From Lonicera japonica (Eukaryota; Streptophyta; Magnoliopsida; Dipsacales; Caprifoliaceae), in NCBI GenBank assembly GCA_021464415.1, contig CM038470.1, forward strand, positions 10,366,394 to 10,430,393: a stretch of DNA of 64,000 nucleotides, written 5' to 3'. A program made the position numbers and the translations under genes. The notes beneath the pieces were generated by a model that was given only the letters and a program-made list of their open reading frames with translations, was not told where the DNA came from and made no database searches. Below, one piece after another: positions 59,301-64,000 of this stretch (positions are counted from its first letter, which is position 1; each line of letters starts with the position of its first letter).

Positions 59301-60904
59301 TCAATAATTCTTGAGAGACACAGTCTGGGGACATGTATTGGGACACTGATTTGTCATCTATGCATTGGTTAGCAGTAAACTTTGTGTAGATTCTACTTAT
59401 GATGGATCAAGTTGAGTGACCAATGTATGGTGACACGTCATCGGGTCCCGTGAATGTGTCCTGTATTGCAAGTTAAGGTACAAAAACTACAGGTCGTATT
59501 GAAAGATTCTGATGAATATAAAGACAAATGTGATGATGCAACTTCACCTTCATGAATCCTTCTGTGACTGTACGTATGCTTTCATATTCCAGATCTTCCA
59601 CCTGATAAAAAGCAACTTGACTGGATTACAAGAATGAAAATAGCTGCCGGTGCTGCAAAGGGCTTGGAGTATTTGCATGACAAAGCGAGCCCCCCTGTTA
59701 TATACCGTGATTTGAAATGCTCAAATATTTTACTTGATGAATGGTACCATCCTAAGCTATCCGATTTTGGCTTGGCTAAATTGGGCCCCGTCGGAGATAA
59801 AACACACGTATCCACTAGAGTGATGGGAACATATGGCTATTGTGCACCCGAATATGCAATGACCGGTCAACTTACGTTAAAATCAGATGTTTATAGTTTC
59901 GGGGTGGTTCTTCTTGAAATTATTACTGGTAGAAAAGCGATTGACAATTCCAAAGTCACCGGGGAGCAAAATCTGATCGCGTGGGTAAGAAACCGTATTC
60001 TCTCCTTTATTTGTATTTTTTCTTGTTGAAATTATTATTTTTGGTAATATGGTGTTGCATATATGAAGATGGTTAATCATACCAAGGGTCCTTACCCAAA
60101 AATGGATGAATGATTTCGGTTCCTTGTCATCCAAGTTGCAGAGTGACCACGCAACATATTAGCGGGTATGGGTGGGTTGGCCCTGATGTCTAACTCTGTC
60201 CCAAATAAAGACTCTACCCGTTCGCTTTCACACCTATTTTAATGATACAATGAATTCAACATAATCGATAGTCAATAACCTATTTAAGGATACGATGAAT
60301 TCAACATAATCAATGGTCAATAACCTATTTAAGGATACAATGAATTCAACATAATCAATAGGTATTACTTCAAATGAGATTCGAACCCATGACCTTTTTC
60401 TATAAAACATACACGACTTAACCTCTCAACTAAACGCCATCACAGAACTTCAAAATGTTTTAAAATCTACCTTGTATAAAAAATTATTATGTATAATACT
60501 GCACATGCATGGAGTATGTTACAAGTTCTAGTAAGTACCAAATTGAATCTGGACTCTTAATTTAGAACGATTGACTCTTAATTTGGGACAGAAGCAGCAG
60601 TTGTTTAATATAATTTATAATATTCGGTCATATGATATAGGCACGGCCCTTGTTCAAAGACCGGAGGAAGTTCCCGCAGATGGCTGACCCAGTGCTCCAA
60701 GGTCAGTATCCAGTGAGGGGCTTATACCAAGCTCTAGCTGTTGCTGCAATGTGTGTTCAAGAGCAACCTAACATGCGGCCTCTTATAGCTGATGTAGTTA
60801 CAGCCCTTTCTTATCTTGCTTCTCAAAAGTATGACCCTGAGGCCCGGTCAAGCCAAAGCACCCGGTCCGGCTCCTCCACTCCTAGGACCAGAAGGTCGCA
60901 GTGA
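56380..60904 (+). CDS. PBS1-like receptor-like cytoplasmic kinase (RLCK-VII), five exons
   Basis: Exons 56380-56470, 58249-58442, 59063-59252, 59593-59984 and 60641-60904 join in phase to 376 residues, close to the PBL7/CDL1 subgroup; PBL27 and PBS1 have longer tails. MGWFPC at the start offers Gly2 for myristoylation and Cys6 for palmitoylation, so it should sit at the plasma membrane. Kinase landmarks: [11 protein letters not shown] at 78-88, VAIK with Lys100, YRDLK with Asp198, DFGLAK with Asp216, and the RLCK-VII activation segment [20 protein letters not shown] at 237-256. The C-terminus is Ser/Arg-rich ([13 protein letters not shown]). Such kinases relay signals from surface receptors in immunity or brassinosteroid response; the exact partner is unknown. 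A hAT MITE sits in intron 1. All catalytic residues are present. Confidence 0.94.
57398..58079. mobile_element. hAT-type MITE in RLCK intron 1
   Basis: 682 bp with 10-bp ends CTATGAAGCA and TGCTTCATAG and a perfect 8-bp target duplication GAGCAACC (57390-57397 and 58080-58087). Subterminal pieces such as ACGATACGCGAT and GCGTATCGGCCACG are partly inverted. No transposase. Confidence 0.92.
60244..60378 (+). repeat. 45-bp tandem repeat in RLCK intron 4
   Basis: Units start at 60244, 60289 and 60334 with GATACAATGAATTCAACATA and later TCAATAACCTATTTAAG. The third is partial. Copies differ by only a few bases. Confidence 0.93.
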
Positions 60905-60956
60905 TAGGAAGAATGGATGAGACAGAAAATCAATCCAAAGAAGAAAAAGAAAAAAA

Positions 60957-61251
60957 GATGTTTTCACTTTACCCCCTATTTGTAATGCAATATTAGACTT
61001 ACCCCTGCTTCCTAAAATCGTTAGAATTTGTTGCCGGCATGAGGTTTATACCTCAAAGGATAACTCTAAAATTGGGGGCAATGTCTAATTTCTTTAAGGC
61101 AATCTTGTGTATTTGCGTGATCTTTGACACGTCCCCAAATGGAAAGAGAGAGAGAGAGGGGGGGGGGGGGGGGCGAAGCTAAAGGACTATGAAAACAAGG
61201 GGTAAATCTGGTATAGCATTATAAGTAGGGGAAAAGTCTAAAATGCCCCTC
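60957..61251. mobile_element. Possible MULE-type MITE just after the RLCK stop
   Basis: 295 bp. The ends share TTTACCCCCTATTTGTAATG and a diverged inverted copy near 61200-61230. Both sides have AGAAAAAAA (60948-60956 and 61252-61260), which would be a 9-bp duplication, but the A-richness weakens this. It would lie in the 3' UTR of the kinase gene. Confidence 0.5.
61158..61175 (+). repeat. Run of 18 G after a GA repeat
   Basis: GAGAGAGAGA (from about 61145) passes into an unbroken G run. It is probably hypervariable and hard to sequence, and it could form a G-quadruplex. Confidence 0.9.
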
Positions 61252-62972
61252 AGAAAAAAAAAGTCATGATTATATTGCTTCATTTGGTATGCATCGGACA
61301 AGTATGCATAAATTTCATGTGATCATGAGGGTAAAAGAGCTTTGGTGGTGCAATTGGTGGCTGCAGGCCTGTTTATGGTGCTGCATTTCCTTTTCTTTTC
61401 TTTTTTTTGGTTGGACCTTTTTGTGTCTATTCCCTTCCACTTTTATACCATTGTGTTCCTCGTCACCTTTTTTTTTTTTGTGCTTTTGGGGTGGGGTGGT
61501 TGGTTTGAACAATCGGTGTTCTTGTATTCAAATATTGTTTATTTTGTATATACAAAAAAGCAACAGCCGTATATATATTGCTAGTTTACTACAGTCTGTG
61601 TTTCTAATGACCTTGGCCTTTCATTGAACAAACTTATTGCAGCCACGCTACTGCTAATTATCTTTTGGAGTAATTTTCTGCTAATTCATTTTCAGTTAAC
61701 ATTATATCCAATCTTATTTATATAATTTGTGCAGTGTGGTTATTTAACACCAAAACTATTTTTAGTATCACTTCATGTATAAGTTATGTGAAGTATTTGA
61801 TACATTTTTTGATGCTTTACAGAGTACTAAATACACATTTGGTTCTAGTTTTAGGAATGGAATGAGCATCTTAAATTTTTGGAAAGCTTTTCTACCGGTA
61901 ACTATGATACCTTGTTAATGTTTAGTTCAAACATGAATTATTTTGTTTTAGAACGTCGAATTACCAAAAAGGTTTTTCATTTATATAGTTAAAAGACAAA
62001 TTTTAACAATTTTATAAAGGTAAAATTTAAATTTTTATAGTTAAGAATTATGAAAAATCGTTGAATGTATTTAATAATAATAATAATAATAAAAAGTTTA
62101 ATAACAAATTTTTTTTAAAAAAAAAGGAATATAAATGAAAAACTAAACTTGTTTTACTAAGTAGAAGGGATATTTTGGTTTTAAAAGATAATTTTAGTAG
62201 AAAATTTAAAAGAAGATATTTTAGAGTGATTTTCTATTCCCATCCATTTTAAAAAGAGAATTTTGAAGGAATACTCTATTTTTAGAATGATGCATTCTTA
62301 ATTCAAAACTTGAACTAAATACCGTAATTCTTGTTGAATGGAATGTAGTATTTCAAAAATGATTTAAAATTTGGACCAAACGAATTCTTTAAGTATTAAC
62401 GGTCATACTCTTTGGTTATATCGGTAAATGTGATATGAAATCTACCTTAATATATTAAAAGCGTTTGTTCATCAAGGTAATATAAACTCGAAATATATTT
62501 GGTTTCACTCACAGAATGTAGTGTCTTTAACGTAGACAAAAAATGATTCATTGTTGGTGCTTTTCATACGCAAATAGTTTAACACAAACGTGCATTAAAC
62601 ATCAAGTCACTTGATAGCATTTATTTAAACTTTTACCTTAGATTATGAGTCCCGTTGCATGTAATCAAGAAAATATATTATACACTTACTCATTGAAATA
62701 AATAAATAAATATATATATATTATATATATGTTTGTATGTATATGTGGAAATGCTCATAATTTATTACGCTTACTTCTTATTTGAATTTTTTTTATAAAA
62801 TTTTGTGAAGATAATTTATTATAAATATTATTTCCACCAAATTTCATAAAAAAATTCGTCTATTACCCTCTTGAATGGGTTTCATGAAAAAATTATTCTA
62901 TTTACGTTTTATCTATATTAATTTATAAATAAATAATTTTTTACAAGATTTTTTTTGTATATAATTTAAAAA
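61252..62972. other. Intergenic DNA without genes
   Basis: T-rich stretch at 61380-61490 and AT-rich sequence beyond. 61835-62390 looks like a MITE (left near ATTTGGTTCTAGTTTTAGGA, right near AAATTTGGACCAAACG). TA microsatellite near 62705-62730. The 112-codon open stretch at 61289-61627 is low-complexity and not called. Confidence 0.45.
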
Positions 62973-64000
62973 GGGTGATTTTAATTGTACCCACCAAATT
63001 ATGCTTTTCACCCCTATTTGAGGAAACTTTCTTCTTACCCCGCCAATTTTTGTAAAACACTTTCAACTCACCCCTTAAGTGGGGTGAATTTATTAAATCC
63101 TTTATGATAAAATATGAGGAACATTTAGTGACCAAAAACTTCATCTCTAATAAAAATATTTATAACAAATATTTTAGTTTTTAATGACAAAAATAATTCA
63201 TTTATAATATGCATGGAAATTTTTTTATAAAAATTATAATAAAAGGATATTTATCGAAAAAGTAAAATATTACGGCATGCTCTGTATTTTGATTTTGTGA
63301 TTCACTTTTTGCAATAATCTATGGAGGAAGTTATATTTTAGCATCAAAAGTGATTGGACACTACAATAATGTTAGTTTTTGAAACGAAACTAAGACTAAA
63401 AAATATTTTTCTGGAACAACTTGTAAGCTACCAACCGAAATAATAACTCACATGCATAATAATGATTGTAAATATATTTTGAGGGACAGTCTTAACGTGA
63501 CAAATTAAATCTTGCAAAACTGTGTAGCTAAATCTTAGTTTTACCCGTCACGAAATTAGTTTCACTAAAAGGGACATTTATCTTTTTTCTCCCATTACAA
63601 TTAATTTAAAATGCCATAAACATTTGTCTATATTTACAAAAGTTAATTTTGATTCAATTCAATTTTATCGAACTGGACTTTATATTAAAATTTTAAAACA
63701 AAATATAAATTTGTAAGAATTATTTATATTAAAATTAAATAAATTTACTAACTAATTCAGTAATTTGTATAAAATTTAAGGAACCACTTTGACTTTAATA
63801 TTTCTTTAAAATACTGATCAACATAATTGATCTATCAATGATGTAATTTATTTATCGTTATGAGATTTACATTAATTATGTCCTAAAAAATTAGATCATT
63901 TACTTTGAGACATACCATAGATTATAAGGAAAATAAGAATTATAGAAAAAAAATATACATTTTTTTGTTTTGAATCAGCAACCAAGCAACTGACTAAATG
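62973..64000. mobile_element. Left end of a second element related to 37731-38948
   Basis: GGGTGATTTTAATTGTACCC followed by CTTTTCACCCC, ACTTTCTTCTTACCCC and AAGTGGGGTGAATTT matches the order of blocks at the left end of the 37.7-kb element. No matching right end is seen before 64000, so it is either truncated or continues past the window. The rest is AT-rich and non-coding. Confidence 0.5.

Noticed and set aside
61289..61627. 112-codon plus-strand ORF
   Set aside because: Trp/Phe/Cys-rich translation of T-rich DNA, no start context or domain, and no coding signal.
1..64000. CRISPR arrays, operons, organelle genes, canonical tRNA or rRNA genes
   Set aside because: None is visible; the repeats present are transposon ends, minisatellites or microsatellites.

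Overview
This window looks like nuclear chromosomal DNA of a flowering plant, most likely a eudicot. The genes are AT-rich, intron-rich and split by GT-AG introns, and their products are plant-specific (TONNEAU1, a clock pseudo-response regulator, a PBS1-like receptor-like cytoplasmic kinase). The spaces between genes are filled with plant transposon families. I cannot name the species from the sequence alone. There are no bacterial operons, CRISPR arrays or organelle genes.

Layout. 1-7741 is the 3' part of a decayed Ty1/copia element of Sirevirus type (gag, pol, a third ORF, polypurine tract, 3' LTR). 7742-9034 holds two degenerate minisatellites. 9290-9865 is a scrap of a Mutator-like transposase. 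11.3-11.7 kb holds a 135-bp tandem repeat. 12658-17494 is a complete Mutator-like element with 9-bp target duplications, a dead transposase and a convergent zinc-finger (GRF/CCHC) gene. Four host genes follow, all on the + strand: TON1 (18289-22831), an organellar-type adenylate kinase (24259-30189), a PRR7-clade pseudo-response regulator (41624-48053) and a PBS1-like RLCK-VII kinase (56380-60904). A dead LINE (about 32.3-35.46 kb) and a 1.2-kb inverted-repeat element (37.7-38.9 kb) lie between the second and third genes. A Pack-MULE-like element (48828-50773) and several MITEs lie between the third and fourth.

The main observation is in the PRR7-like gene. A 1608-bp non-autonomous LTR retrotransposon (45661-47268), with two 274-bp LTRs that I read as identical and a perfect 5-bp target duplication, sits inside a coding exon. 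It adds one Cys codon and a TAA stop, so the product should end at 532 residues, with the pseudo-receiver domain but without the CCT DNA-binding domain. Removing the element and one target copy restores an open frame. The CCT exons also seem to carry two compensating 1-bp changes in A-runs, which alter about five core residues. The same locus has a Tourist-like MITE between two promoter G-boxes, a MITE in intron 5 and a Pack-MULE just downstream.

The host genes do not form a pathway; they are ordinary neighbours (division-plane positioning, adenylate balance, circadian and flowering timing, immune or hormone receptor signalling). All exon limits come from splice consensus, reading phase and remembered family similarity, not from transcripts or database searches.
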